Counted from the first letter of the stretch, positions 44,189 to 53,516 are shown. The stretch: DNA of 64,000 nucleotides from Chroococcopsis sp964623815 (GCA_964623815.1 CAZUVR010000014.1:20276-84275), one strand, 5' to 3'. Notes: generated from the sequence alone by a model not told the origin. Numbers and translations: made by a program.

Positions 44189-45565
44189 TTAATCTTCTAA
44201 CCATACCGTAGGAATCTGGCTCGGTTTTTCCGGTAGTTTCATCAATCCCATTTCCGTCAGTTTGATCACCGTATTTAAAGATTCTACTAACTGCGGATCG
44301 AATCTAGTCCCACTATAGTCTTGACACTTTTGTAAAGCATCAGTGAGCGATAGGGCGGGCCTGTCTCCTCTCGGTTGGGTTTGCTCTTGAAAGTAGGCTA
44401 CCAATCCTAATATACGCGATTCTAAGGGGATTTCGTCCGTCTTCAACCCGTTAGGGATACCGCTACCATCCCAATATTCTAATTCGTGCAGGATGATCTG
44501 GCGAACGGGTTCTAATTCCGGCATCGAGGAGAGTAATTGAGCAGCGAACAGAGATCGAGAATTCCAAAATTTTAAACTGGCTTCGTCTAATTGGCTGGCC
44601 CGATGAGTGAATACTTCCAAAGGGGCCTCCGCTAAACCTAACCTGTATAATAATCCCGCTAGGCGTAAGCGTCGCAGTCTTAACATCGGTAAATCTAATA
44701 ACTGCCCTATCACTTCCGCTAAGGCTGATACTTGTAGGGAGGCGACGGGGTTATCTTTATCCCTCTCGTCTACTTTCTGAGCCATACGCAGGAAAGCCTG
44801 TAATTTATTGGCGGCGAGATTTTTATTCAATCTCAAGGCCTGCCCCTCTAATTCCACTAGCTCCCTACTCTGTCTCGTTACCGTGACTAATTGTTGCTGG
44901 CTCATCTGTAAGTAGGTGACGACGCGGGAAACAACGCCGGTTAAGTCAATCGGTTGGGTGTTGACGATATTAGCGGTGATTTCCGACTGTAGGGAATGGA
45001 GGTTCTCGCACAACCTGGGATTATAGGGTTTCATTCGTTCGATCAGAATCGTCGCCGCCCTCTGGACTAGATCTCGATCGAATGTCCACAGCCCGTAAAA
45101 TTTTCTCTCCGTATCGGTTTGCGGCTGACTGTCGGCTTTATATTCTTCCGGGGATAGTTCGTGACACAATACCATCGCCGCGTAATTATCCGCCAGGATG
45201 ATTAAATTCCATTCCTCGACCAAACTATCTTCTAAATCGAGATGCACTAGGGAAACGTTATTAAGTTGACCAGTTTTATGGCTCTCGAAGCCGCTATCGG
45301 CTACAGCGGCGATCGCTATATGACGGGAAACCCGCGCTATGTCAAAGTATCTATCCGCCTCTTGCAGATACCACTTACCCTGTTGGAATGTTACCAGTAC
45401 TAAAGGCTGATGCGCCTGCTCTTGCTGGGGATTCTGTAAGATATGATCTTCTAGGGCGTGACAGAGGGCTACTAAAGTATTCTTAAAGTAGACTCCATAA
45501 CTCGGCGGTAATTGTCCATCGGGGCAAGAAAGTTTGAGCTGGTTTAAAGTAGACTCTGGTTGCAT
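44189..45565 (-). CDS. DICT-domain protein with degenerate HD-GYP
   Basis: The 458-residue soluble protein has an N-terminal DICT sensory domain (about 15-150) and a C-terminal HD-GYP-like domain (about 270-400). The HD-GYP is recognisable in HELEYWDGSGIPNGL (GIP in place of GYP, 369-371), but the metal site is gone: the HD pair is YR (307-308), the HHE pair is altered and the downstream Asp is missing. So it should not hydrolyse c-di-GMP. It may bind a nucleotide or act as a scaffold. DICT domains accompany signalling proteins. Confidence 0.8.
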   Translation of the reverse strand: MQPESTLNQLKLSCPDGQLPPSYGVYFKNTLVALCHALEDHILQNPQQEQAHQPLVLVTFQQGKWYLQEADRYFDIARVSRHIAIAAVADSGFESHKTGQLNNVSLVHLDLEDSLVEEWNLIILADNYAAMVLCHELSPEEYKADSQPQTDTERKFYGLWTFDRDLVQRAATILIERMKPYNPRLCENLHSLQSEITANIVNTQPIDLTGVVSRVVTYLQMSQQQLVTVTRQSRELVELEGQALRLNKNLAANKLQAFLRMAQKVDERDKDNPVASLQVSALAEVIGQLLDLPMLRLRRLRLAGLLYRLGLAEAPLEVFTHRASQLDEASLKFWNSRSLFAAQLLSSMPELEPVRQIILHELEYWDGSGIPNGLKTDEIPLESRILGLVAYFQEQTQPRGDRPALSLTDALQKCQDYSGTRFDPQLVESLNTVIKLTEMGLMKLPEKPSQIPTVWLED

Positions 45566-45642
45566 GGGCTGGGGAATTTTTAAACGGGAAAAATCAGAGC
45601 GCGGGAATATTTATCTCTAAAATATCTCAAAACCTATTACCG

Positions 45643-46161
45643 ATGACTATTATTATTTGTTCTGGAATTCATAAGCCAGACTTAACTTTAGAATTTATCG
45701 ATGGTATGAGGAGAGCGGGAGCTGGTTTAACCGATCGCGCGATCGTCCCCATCGATTATAACCCCCCTCTATTCCCTCCTGCTTTCTTCTTCTATCTAAA
45801 ACGCCATCATTCTCTTCTGACACCCCTGACTATTATCAGTTTTAGCGCGGGAGTGCCCGGGGCCGTCGCTGGGGCCAATCTCTGGAGGGCAAGCGGTGGT
45901 AAGATAAAAGCGTTGATCGCTTTCGATGGTTGGGGTGTCCCCCTATTCGGTGACTTTCCCCTTTATCGAGTCAGTCACGATTACTTTACCCACTACACCA
46001 GTTTAATCAGTGGCGGTGGCGGGATTAATTTTTATGCTGAACCTGCCATTTCCCATCTCGATTTATGGCGTTTTCCCGATCGATCTCGGGGTTGGAAAGT
46101 TACCCCCTCGGGAAAAAGTTATACTAATGCTGCGGTTTTCCTCGCCCGACTGCTTGAATGA
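45643..46161 (+). CDS. Conserved cyanobacterial alpha/beta-hydrolase-like protein
   Basis: The 172 residues contain a nucleophile-elbow-like ISFSAGVPGA with Ser68 and a beta-strand start MTIIICSGIH. This suggests a small alpha/beta hydrolase fold without a recognisable full triad. No signal peptide or membrane segment. It is a conserved hypothetical protein in cyanobacteria. It sits upstream of nblR with 46 bases between, so it may have its own transcript. Confidence 0.65.
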   Translation: MTIIICSGIHKPDLTLEFIDGMRRAGAGLTDRAIVPIDYNPPLFPPAFFFYLKRHHSLLTPLTIISFSAGVPGAVAGANLWRASGGKIKALIAFDGWGVPLFGDFPLYRVSHDYFTHYTSLISGGGGINFYAEPAISHLDLWRFPDRSRGWKVTPSGKSYTNAAVFLARLLE

Positions 46162-46207
46162 ATTAGCCTGAGTATAATTTACTATGGATTTATCAAGGTT
46201 TATCTAG

Positions 46208-46894
46208 ATGGTTACTTCTTTTAATCCCTGTATACTCTTCGTCGGTACGGATGAGCTTATAACCCGGTCTGCCGGTGCGGATTTGCGAGAAACTGGTTAT
46301 CACCCCGCCTATATAGGTGAGGTGAAAAATGCCCTGAAAGATTATCAGACAATGCGCCCGGCGATGATCATCATAGACAGGCTGGCGACGGGGGAAGCAG
46401 GGATTAAATTCTGTCAGGAGCTACGTTTACAAGGGGAGAAGGTTTTTATTATCATGCTATTAGCCGAAGAAACCCTAGAGGAAAGAGTTCTTTGTCTAGA
46501 AGCTGGTGCGGATGATTATTTTATCAAGCCCTACAATACTCAGATATTTCTCAAGTTGATCGGTTTCTATCTACAACAGCCAGACACGGTAAAAGAGCAG
46601 TTACGTTTCGGTGATATGGTTTTAGATCTGTCTAGCCGGCGTTTGTTTCTTAAGAATATAGCGATCGATCTGACCATGAAAGAATTTGAACTGCTCAGAT
46701 ACTTGATGGCACATCCTAAAGAAGTTCTAACGAGAGAGCAAATATTAGAGAACGTTTGGGGTTATGATTTTCAAGGTGAATCTAACGTTATCGAAGTGTA
46801 TATTCGTTATCTGAGGTTAAAAATGGAATCTGGGGGCAACAAACGTTTAATACATACCGTTAGGGGCGTGGGCTACGTATTGAGGGAAAGTTAA
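46208..46894 (+). CDS. nblR: NblR-family response regulator
   Basis: The 228-residue OmpR-type regulator has a receiver (1-120) and a C-terminal winged-helix domain (about 130-228) with LTMKEFELLRYLM and IRYLRLKM. The receiver is atypical: Asp57 in IIDRLAT and Lys108 in FIKPYN are present, but the usual acidic pair near the start is replaced (GT at 13-14). NblR of Synechococcus elongatus also works without classical phosphorylation and controls phycobilisome degradation under nutrient stress. The assignment is by sequence pattern from memory. Confidence 0.8.
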   Translation: MVTSFNPCILFVGTDELITRSAGADLRETGYHPAYIGEVKNALKDYQTMRPAMIIIDRLATGEAGIKFCQELRLQGEKVFIIMLLAEETLEERVLCLEAGADDYFIKPYNTQIFLKLIGFYLQQPDTVKEQLRFGDMVLDLSSRRLFLKNIAIDLTMKEFELLRYLMAHPKEVLTREQILENVWGYDFQGESNVIEVYIRYLRLKMESGGNKRLIHTVRGVGYVLRES

Positions 46895-46897
46895 AAA

Positions 46898-47398
46898 ATG
46901 AAAAGTTTGAAAATCTACACAGTCATCGTTTTGGGTTTGCTCCTCTGGGGTTGTAATTCTCTGCCGGGAGACAGAAGCGATTTATCGAGCGTTGCCGTAG
47001 CCGATACCCCCACCCAAGGACAGAATCTCCCCATAACCGCCACTTTTAAAGTGAAGGATCAGATTATCGAATTAGAAGTAGCCAGAACTCCCGAACAACA
47101 AGAAAAGGGATTGATGTATCGGACTTCTCTATCTAAAAATCGCGGTATGTTATTTACTTTTCCCACACCCCGCCTCACCCGTTTCTGGATGAAGAATGTT
47201 TTTATTTCTTTGGATATGGTGTTTTTAAAAGATGGCGTAATTAAGGAAATTTTGGCCGATGTACCTCCCTGTAAAGCCGATCCTTGCCCCATCTACGGCC
47301 CCGATAGCCTGGTGGATCAAGTAATTGAATTACCCGGCGGCAGAGCTGGTGAGTTAGGTTTAAAGCCTGGAGATAGAATCAGGATCATTCCCCAATAG
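46898..47398 (+). CDS. DUF192-family lipoprotein
   Basis: The 166 residues start with a lipoprotein signal peptide: hydrophobic core and lipobox LLWGC (Cys about 19). The DUF192 domain follows, with LMYRTSLSKNRGMLF and FWMKNVFISLDMVFL. Family members are envelope proteins of unknown function. The gene starts three bases after nblR, so it is cotranscribed with that regulator. Confidence 0.85.
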   Translation: MKSLKIYTVIVLGLLLWGCNSLPGDRSDLSSVAVADTPTQGQNLPITATFKVKDQIIELEVARTPEQQEKGLMYRTSLSKNRGMLFTFPTPRLTRFWMKNVFISLDMVFLKDGVIKEILADVPPCKADPCPIYGPDSLVDQVIELPGGRAGELGLKPGDRIRIIPQ

Positions 47399-47774
47399 TC
47401 CTTGATGAAGAAATTTTACCGTCAAGAAAATTAATTGCAAACTGTACAGTAAATATACTCAAAAATGACAGACAGAAATCTAAAAGTTTTGTATAGTATA
47501 TCGGAAGACCGACAGTATTAGTATGTATGATATGAAAAACAAAAGTAGTCTACTTCTAGCTCAAGAATAAGCTTTTATCTTACCTAAGAATTGTTGCTGT
47601 CACATACCTTAGCGTGAGGTCAAGGTATCTAAGCAAAAATTACAATCTATGACCATAGATAAAATTATCGGTCAGGATGAGAGGTAGACAGTCTTACAAA
47701 GTGTCTATCCATACTCGACAGTCGAGATAATAAAACTCAAAATGAAACTTACAACTAAGGAAATAAACAGCACG
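47399..47774. other. Intergenic region with several small dyads
   Basis: This AT-rich stretch of 376 bases precedes the DUF2949 gene. I see hairpins at 47604-47628 (ATACCTT...AAGGTAT), 47685-47707 (TAGACA...TGTCTA) and 47714-47726 (CTCGAC-A-GTCGAG), plus CGGAAGACCG near 47503. No coding frame is longer than 18 codons. It could be a structured 5' leader or hold a small RNA. Confidence 0.45.
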
Positions 47775-47969
47775 ATGTCTAGTACTAATTACTCACTATT
47801 TGTGAATTTTCTCCAGGATGAATTATCCCTATCGAGGGAATCGATCGCTATGGCGGAACGCTCCGTCGAAACCGATAACAGTTATCTACCGATGATCTTA
47901 TGGAAATACGGCTTAGTCACCCTAGAAGAATTAGATATGATCTACGATTTTCTAGAACGAGTTATTTAA
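47775..47969 (+). CDS. DUF2949-family small protein
   Basis: The ATG at 47775 gives 64 residues, with AAGGAAA (47757-47763) as ribosome binding site. An earlier ATG at 47742 would add 11 residues without counterpart. The protein is helical: NYSLFVNFLQDEL, then ILWKYGLVTLEELDMIYDFL. DUF2949 proteins are small, cyanobacterial and of unknown function. It ends 35 bases before a strong terminator. Confidence 0.75.
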   Translation: MSSTNYSLFVNFLQDELSLSRESIAMAERSVETDNSYLPMILWKYGLVTLEELDMIYDFLERVI

Positions 47970-48003
47970 GGAGTACCCCGGATGAATAAGCGACCTAAAA
48001 GCA

Positions 48004-48036
48004 TTAAAAAAGTGGGTGATACGCCCACTTTTTTAA
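48004..48036. terminator. Bidirectional intrinsic terminator
   Basis: TTAAAAAAGTGGG (48004-48016) pairs perfectly with CCCACTTTTTTAA (48024-48036) around a seven-base loop. The T-rich arm provides a U tract in both directions. It separates the convergent DUF2949 gene and ctaE, and is the best intrinsic terminator in the window. Confidence 0.9.
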
Positions 48037-48048
48037 TCCCCATATAAC

Positions 48049-48675
48049 TTAAGAAAGGATATAAACCAGTAAGAAGAGGATGATCCACACCACATCGACG
48101 AAGTGCCAATACAACTCGGCCGCCTCTACACCGAAATGAGAGCTACTAGAATAATGACCCGCCTGACGGGAACGCCAGAGGACGGCGAGGATGAGTAATA
48201 ATCCGAAAGTTACGTGTAAGCCATGAAAACCTGTCAGAGCGAAGAAGCAACTGGTAAAGAGATTTGTTTTCAAACCGAAATCGGCATGATAATACTCGTA
48301 TCCCTGACCGATTAAAAAGGCGATACCCATCAGGGCAGTCAGGCCGAACCAGAACTGTAGACCGGAATTATTGTTATTTTTGATGGCTTTCTGTCCCATG
48401 TGCATAACAAAACTACTGGCTACGAGGATGATGGTGTTAACCGTCGGTAGGGTTAACTCCAATTCTGGGGAATTGGCGGGAGGCCAGACGGGTAGTAGAG
48501 TACGGTAATAGAGGAAAGCAGAGAACAAACCTAAAAAGATGGAGCTTTCCGCTACGAGGAAGAGGGCGACACCGAACATACGATGATCGGGATGACCGTG
48601 ATGGTGATCGTTGATGGCCTCAACGGGTTGATATTCGGGAGTCAATTTAGCGTTATTAACTGCTGAACCTTGCAT
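48049..48675 (-). CDS. ctaE: Cytochrome c oxidase subunit III
   Basis: The 208-residue protein has five transmembrane helices and the conserved FHGLHVTFGL and HFVDVVWIILF segments of subunit III. A His-rich N-terminus (DHHHGH) precedes the first helix. It completes the ctaC-ctaD-ctaE operon, ending before the strong terminator at 48004-48036. It is the terminal oxidase of respiration in thylakoid or plasma membrane. Confidence 0.96.
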   Translation of the reverse strand: MQGSAVNNAKLTPEYQPVEAINDHHHGHPDHRMFGVALFLVAESSIFLGLFSAFLYYRTLLPVWPPANSPELELTLPTVNTIILVASSFVMHMGQKAIKNNNNSGLQFWFGLTALMGIAFLIGQGYEYYHADFGLKTNLFTSCFFALTGFHGLHVTFGLLLILAVLWRSRQAGHYSSSSHFGVEAAELYWHFVDVVWIILFLLVYILS

Positions 48676-48687
48676 GAAACATCTCCT

Positions 48688-50364
48688 CTATTTAGATTCT
48701 GCGCCGACTTCGGCTAATAATTCCTGCACCGAGCCATCATCTCCCTCGGCTTCCTCACTGTCGATCCCGTAATCATAGGGGCCTGACCAGAGAACGGGTA
48801 TTTCTTCAAAGTTTTCGATAATCGGCGGTGAAGAGGTTTGCCATTCAAGGGTGAGGGCCCGCCAGGGATTTCGTCCGGCTTCTTTTCCTTTAAAAACGCT
48901 CCAGATGATATTGATGGCGAAGGGAATACTGGATAAACCGAGTAAGTAAGCTCCCGCCGTACTCCACAGGTTGAGATCCTGAAATTGTGGATCGTAAAGG
49001 GCGACGCGCCGATTCATCCCCATCAATCCTAACTCGTGCATAGGCATGAAAGTTAGATTGAGTCCGATGAAGGTGGTGACGAAATGGATCTTACCTAGGG
49101 TTTCGTTGTACATACGCCCGCTCATCTTCGGGAACCAATGATAGACGGCACCGAATAGGGCCATCGCCGTACCGCCAAAGAGAACATAGTGGAAGTGGCC
49201 GACGATAAAATAGGTATCGTGAACGTGTATATCGAAGGGTACGGAAGCTACCATAACCCCAGTTAAACCACCGATGAGGAAGGAAGATACAAAACCTATA
49301 CCGAATAACATCGGGGTATTGAGTTCGATCTTACCGCCCCAGATCGTCGCGCACCAACTGAAGATTTTAATACCAGTAGGCACCGCGATTAGCATCGTCG
49401 CCGCCATGAAAAACATCCTTAACCATCCGGGTGTACCACTGGTGAACATATGGTGCGCCCAAACGATCAAACCGAGAAAACAGATCGCTAAACTCGAATA
49501 AGCGATCGCCCGATAGCCGAAGATCGGTTTGCGGGAGTGTACGGGTAGGATTTCAGAGATGGTGCCGAAGAACGGCAGGATCATGATGTATACGGCGGGA
49601 TGGGAATAAAACCAGAATAAGTGCTGATAAACGATCGGATCTCCGCCCCCAGTGGGATTAAAAAAGCTAGTGCCAGCGATGAGATCGAAGGAGAGGAGAA
49701 TCAAAGCAGCGGCCAAAACCGGAGTAGACAGTAACGCCAGCGTGGAGGTAGCCAGCATCGCCCAACAGAACAGGGGCATACTATGGATGTCCATATCGGG
49801 GATACGCATTTTCAGAATCGTGGTGATGAAGTTCACCGCGCCCAAAATAGAAGAGGTTCCCACGAGTAAGACACTGAGAATCCAGATTTCTTCTCCCCAC
49901 ACACCGCTGATCAAACTCAAAGGCGGGTAGGATGTCCAACCGGATTGGGGCGCACCGACGAAGAAGCTCGATAATAGCAGAATACCGCCCGGGGGGGTCA
50001 GCCAGAAAGCAACTGCGTTGAGGCGGGGGAAAGCCATATCTTCTGCCCCGATCATCAGGGGGATGAGGTAGTTGGCGAATCCTGCCCCGGCGGGAACGAT
50101 CCAGAGGAAGATCATGATCGTCCCGTGTAGCGTCATAAATTGATTGTATAGTTCTGGACTAACGAAATCCGGATCGGGGGTGGCTAACTCGGTACGCAGT
50201 ACTTCGGCGAAGGCACCGCCTATATAGAAGAAGATGAAAGCGGTGACGAGATATTGAATACCGATCACTTTATGATCGGTACAGAAGGTGAAGTAATCAG
50301 TCCATTTCCTCTGCTTGTGTTGTACCGCAGGGGATTGACTGAGGTTTTCCGTGCTTGTACTCAT
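48688..50364 (-). CDS. ctaD: Cytochrome c oxidase subunit I
   Basis: The 558-residue, 12-helix subunit carries the heme a and a3-CuB ligands: His in TLHGTIMIF, the cross-linked His-Tyr in YSHPAVYIM, HH in VWAHHMFTSG and HFHYVLFGG. YSHPAV replaces the HPEVY Glu, as in A2-type heme-copper oxidases. It reduces O2 to water with proton pumping. It lies between ctaC (six bases upstream) and ctaE. Confidence 0.97.
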   Translation of the reverse strand: MSTSTENLSQSPAVQHKQRKWTDYFTFCTDHKVIGIQYLVTAFIFFYIGGAFAEVLRTELATPDPDFVSPELYNQFMTLHGTIMIFLWIVPAGAGFANYLIPLMIGAEDMAFPRLNAVAFWLTPPGGILLLSSFFVGAPQSGWTSYPPLSLISGVWGEEIWILSVLLVGTSSILGAVNFITTILKMRIPDMDIHSMPLFCWAMLATSTLALLSTPVLAAALILLSFDLIAGTSFFNPTGGGDPIVYQHLFWFYSHPAVYIMILPFFGTISEILPVHSRKPIFGYRAIAYSSLAICFLGLIVWAHHMFTSGTPGWLRMFFMAATMLIAVPTGIKIFSWCATIWGGKIELNTPMLFGIGFVSSFLIGGLTGVMVASVPFDIHVHDTYFIVGHFHYVLFGGTAMALFGAVYHWFPKMSGRMYNETLGKIHFVTTFIGLNLTFMPMHELGLMGMNRRVALYDPQFQDLNLWSTAGAYLLGLSSIPFAINIIWSVFKGKEAGRNPWRALTLEWQTSSPPIIENFEEIPVLWSGPYDYGIDSEEAEGDDGSVQELLAEVGAESK

Positions 50365-50370
50365 GGGTAT

Positions 50371-51324
50371 TTATAGATGATGATGATGGAGATGATCGAG
50401 CGCGGCGCTGTCGATGCCCATTTCCTCGGTGTAGGGGGCTAAATATTGGGCATCGCTCATAACCGCAGTGTTAACCGCTAGCGGTTCTTGTGCCGGGCTT
50501 GAGGCGATCGTATTTTCCTGTACCCACTTGTCGTAGTCGGTTTGAGAATGGACGACGAATGAGGATTTCATGCCACCGTGATAAGAGCCACATAATTCGG
50601 CGCAGATGATCGGGTACTGTCCCTCTCTATCGGAGGTGAAGGCGAGGGTGGTATTGCGGCCTGGGATAACGTCTTGTTTGAGCCTCAATTGCGGCACCCA
50701 AAAAGCGTGTAACACATCCCCTGCCTCCATTTCCAATTGTACGGGCCTTCCCGAAGGTACGTGCAGTTCCCCAGAGACTATACCCGTTTCTGGGTAGGTG
50801 AAGATCCACGCGTACTGAATCCCTTTAACTTTTACTATCAGGGGATTTAGACCCTCTTTTGCATAGTCCGGGCCGATACCCAAGGCTATGTGTTGATGTC
50901 CCGGAGCCATAGCCATCTGTGCTACTTCAGTGGTTAAACTTTCCCCTGTTCCTTTAGATGTGTTCGGGTCTAGTCCACCGATATTGTTATATACCTCAAA
51001 ACTATAGGTAGCTAGAAAAAACACGATGATTGTGGGGATAGCCGTCCAGAAAATTTCTAGGGGCACATTTCCTTCTACTGGGGGGCCATCGGTTTGATCA
51101 CCCTTACGTCTACGGAACGAGAATAAACAATAGATGAGTACGCCTTGAACGATGAGAAATAATCCCGTGGCGATCGTCATCATCAGGTTAAATATGCTGT
51201 CAATCTCTTTGGCATCTTCCGAAGCCGCTACTGGTAATAAGCCGTGATTTTGACCATACCAGAGACTGATCAGGGTGACGAGGATGCCAAGGACTAGAGT
51301 AAGAATACTACTGGGAATTTTCAC
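50371..51324 (-). CDS. ctaC: Cytochrome c oxidase subunit II
   Basis: The 317 residues have two N-terminal transmembrane helices and a periplasmic or lumenal cupredoxin domain. The binuclear CuA site is visible in CAELCGSYHGGM (C-x3-C-x3-H). It accepts electrons from cytochrome c6 or plastocyanin. The C-terminus ends in a His run (LDHLHHHHL), which may bind metal. First gene of the ctaCDE operon. Confidence 0.97.
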   Translation of the reverse strand: MKIPSSILTLVLGILVTLISLWYGQNHGLLPVAASEDAKEIDSIFNLMMTIATGLFLIVQGVLIYCLFSFRRRKGDQTDGPPVEGNVPLEIFWTAIPTIIVFFLATYSFEVYNNIGGLDPNTSKGTGESLTTEVAQMAMAPGHQHIALGIGPDYAKEGLNPLIVKVKGIQYAWIFTYPETGIVSGELHVPSGRPVQLEMEAGDVLHAFWVPQLRLKQDVIPGRNTTLAFTSDREGQYPIICAELCGSYHGGMKSSFVVHSQTDYDKWVQENTIASSPAQEPLAVNTAVMSDAQYLAPYTEEMGIDSAALDHLHHHHL

Positions 51325-51604
51325 GGTCTTCTTTGGTTGCTAATTTAGCCTACTTACTACAAGGCTAAGACAACTTTTTCCGATCGACCGAGGTTTCTCT
51401 ATTATTGCTCTCAGATTTTTATATTTTCTTTGGGATCGTTTCTCAGGATTGTTATCTATCTAACCAATTTTCTAATTTATTTTACTTTTTGTAAAGAAAT
51501 ATTAACAGTATTTGGCTAAATCTGAAGAATCTATAAAGGGTTGTAGGAATACCTAGAAAGCAGATTTCATTATGGTAGATAGCAACTAATTGTGAAAGAG
51601 AGCG
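51325..51604. promoter_or_regulatory. Divergent promoter region of ctaCDE and ctaAB
   Basis: This AT-rich gap of 280 bases lies between the starts of ctaC and ctaA. Both respiratory operons must be transcribed from it, so shared regulation is likely. I cannot identify a specific operator with confidence. It contains CCGATCGACCGAGG (about 51381) and long A/T runs. Confidence 0.5.
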
Positions 51605-52519
51605 ATGACAGAATCCGTTTATCAACCTCAAAAACCTAGCCTTTCGCCGAATATAGCGGTGTTTATGCGCCGTTTTATCTGGAAAATCGCCTTCGCTACT
51701 TTGGCGTTAATGGTGGTGGGTAGCGCAACCCGGGTGATGAACGCGGGTTTAGCCTGTCCCGATTGGCCTCTCTGTTACGGGCAGTGGATACCGAGTCAAC
51801 AGATGAACTTACAAGTATTTCTGGAGTGGTTCCACCGCTTAGATGCGTCCTTGATCGGGTTGAGTACGATCGTGTTGGTGGGCTTATCCGTCTGGTTCCG
51901 CCGCTCCTTACCCGGTTGGATCGTGCCCGCTTCGATTTTTGCTCTCGGTTTAATACTCTTTCAAGGTCTACTCGGTGGCCTCACCGTTACTCAACTGCTG
52001 CGCTTCGACATCGTCACCGCCCATTTAGGTACGGCCCTTTTCTTCTTCTGTACCCTGATTGTGATGGCGATCAATCTCACTCCCTATCAAGGCACCTCCG
52101 CCTCTGGGCCCCTAGTTTGGGTATCGGGGACAGCGGCTGTTTTAGTATATCTGCAAAGCTTATTAGGTGGTTTAGTGGGTTCCCGTTGGGCCGCCCATCA
52201 ATGCCTCGGCGGTTCCGAATTGTGTCAAATACTCAACAGGCATATCATCGGCGTTTTTCCCACCACATTTACCGTCTTACTGTTAGTATTCCTCTCCCTA
52301 CGCACTCCCGCCCTCTCTCCCCTGCTGAGAAAACTAAGCCTGACGGCTGGGGGCCTGGTACTGGGGCAGATTCTCCTCGGCGTGGCAACTTTACGGCTTC
52401 ACCTGCAGGTAGAACCTTTGACCATAACTCACCATACAGTAGCCGCCTTACTATTAGGTACTTTAGTGGCATTTACCACCGTCGCCTTCAAGGATCGATC
52501 GGTCAATTACTCTCTGTGA
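51605..52519 (+). CDS. ctaA: Heme A synthase (CtaA/Cox15)
   Basis: The 304-residue, eight-helix protein has the CtaA duplicated plan: heme ligands in EWFHRLDAS (His), TAHLGTALFF (His), NRHIIG and THHTVAALLLG. Cys pair GLACPDWPLCYG in the first extracytoplasmic loop is typical. It converts heme O to heme A for the oxidase. It is followed by ctaB after 19 bases and is divergent from ctaC. Confidence 0.95.
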   Translation: MTESVYQPQKPSLSPNIAVFMRRFIWKIAFATLALMVVGSATRVMNAGLACPDWPLCYGQWIPSQQMNLQVFLEWFHRLDASLIGLSTIVLVGLSVWFRRSLPGWIVPASIFALGLILFQGLLGGLTVTQLLRFDIVTAHLGTALFFFCTLIVMAINLTPYQGTSASGPLVWVSGTAAVLVYLQSLLGGLVGSRWAAHQCLGGSELCQILNRHIIGVFPTTFTVLLLVFLSLRTPALSPLLRKLSLTAGGLVLGQILLGVATLRLHLQVEPLTITHHTVAALLLGTLVAFTTVAFKDRSVNYSL

Positions 52520-52538
52520 TTTTTAGGAAGACTTCATA

Positions 52539-53513
52539 ATGATAGGAACTAATACGGTTCGTCAACACGACAACTTTTTACAGGTTATAAAAAGCTATTA
52601 CCAACTTACCAAGCCGAGAATTATTCCTCTCCTGCTGATCACCACAGCGGCCTCGATGTGGATCGCATCAAACGGTCATATCGACCCATTCCTACTCTGT
52701 GTGACTCTCTTAGGCGGTACACTGGCGGCTGCTTCGGCTCAAACTCTTAACTGCGTGTACGATCGGGACATCGATTACACCATGCTCCGCACCCGCGCCC
52801 GCCCCATCCCTTCTGGTAGGGTTCAGCCCCTCCACGCCCTAATCTTCGCTTTCGTTCTCGCGTCTTGCTCACTATCACTTTTTCTTATTTTTGTCAATCC
52901 CTTGAGCGGCGCGTTAGCGATGTCGGGTATCGTTTTCTATATGTTGGTTTACACCCACTGGTTAAAGCGGCACACGATTCAAAATATCGTCATCGGCGGT
53001 GCCGCTGGCTCTATCCCCCCCCTCGTCGGTTGGTCGGCGGTAACAGGAGATTTAAGCCTCGTTCCTCTAGTTCTTTTCGGTATTATCTTCCTCTGGACTC
53101 CCCCGCACTTTTGGGCTTTAGCTTTGATGATCAAGGATGATTACGCGGAAGTGGAAATTCCCATGATGCCTGTAGTCAAGGGAGAAAAAGCCACCGCTGA
53201 GCAAATTTGGCTTTATACCCTGCTGACGGTTCCCTTTAGCCTCTTACTCGTCTATCCCCTCAATGGATGCGGCCCTATTTATGGCATCATGGCACTAATT
53301 TTAGGCGCGGTGTTCCTACAAAAAGCTTGGGAAGTTAAGAGTAATCCCTTCGACAAAGATCTCGCCCGGGGTTTATTCAAATATTCGATCCTCTACATGA
53401 TGCTGCTCTGTACGGGGATGGTGATCGATAGTTTACCCCTGACTCACGAATTATTAGCCACGATCGGTGATAATCTCAATAGCGTAATCAGTTGCACCGG
53501 TATCTCTCGTTAG
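52539..53513 (+). CDS. ctaB: Protoheme IX farnesyltransferase (heme O synthase)
   Basis: The 324-residue UbiA-family membrane protein has the Asp-rich NCVYDRDIDYTMLRTRARP (first motif) and DDYAEVEIPMMPVVKG (second motif). It has about nine helices. It adds the farnesyl group to heme B to give heme O. It is downstream of ctaA and three bases upstream of maf. Confidence 0.96.
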   Translation: MIGTNTVRQHDNFLQVIKSYYQLTKPRIIPLLLITTAASMWIASNGHIDPFLLCVTLLGGTLAAASAQTLNCVYDRDIDYTMLRTRARPIPSGRVQPLHALIFAFVLASCSLSLFLIFVNPLSGALAMSGIVFYMLVYTHWLKRHTIQNIVIGGAAGSIPPLVGWSAVTGDLSLVPLVLFGIIFLWTPPHFWALALMIKDDYAEVEIPMMPVVKGEKATAEQIWLYTLLTVPFSLLLVYPLNGCGPIYGIMALILGAVFLQKAWEVKSNPFDKDLARGLFKYSILYMMLLCTGMVIDSLPLTHELLATIGDNLNSVISCTGISR

Positions 53514-53516
53514 TTT

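Noticed and set aside
51763..52539. 258-codon plus-strand frame within ctaA
   Set aside because: It is the second frame over the strongly supported ctaA and shows Arg/Ser/Pro-rich shadow composition.
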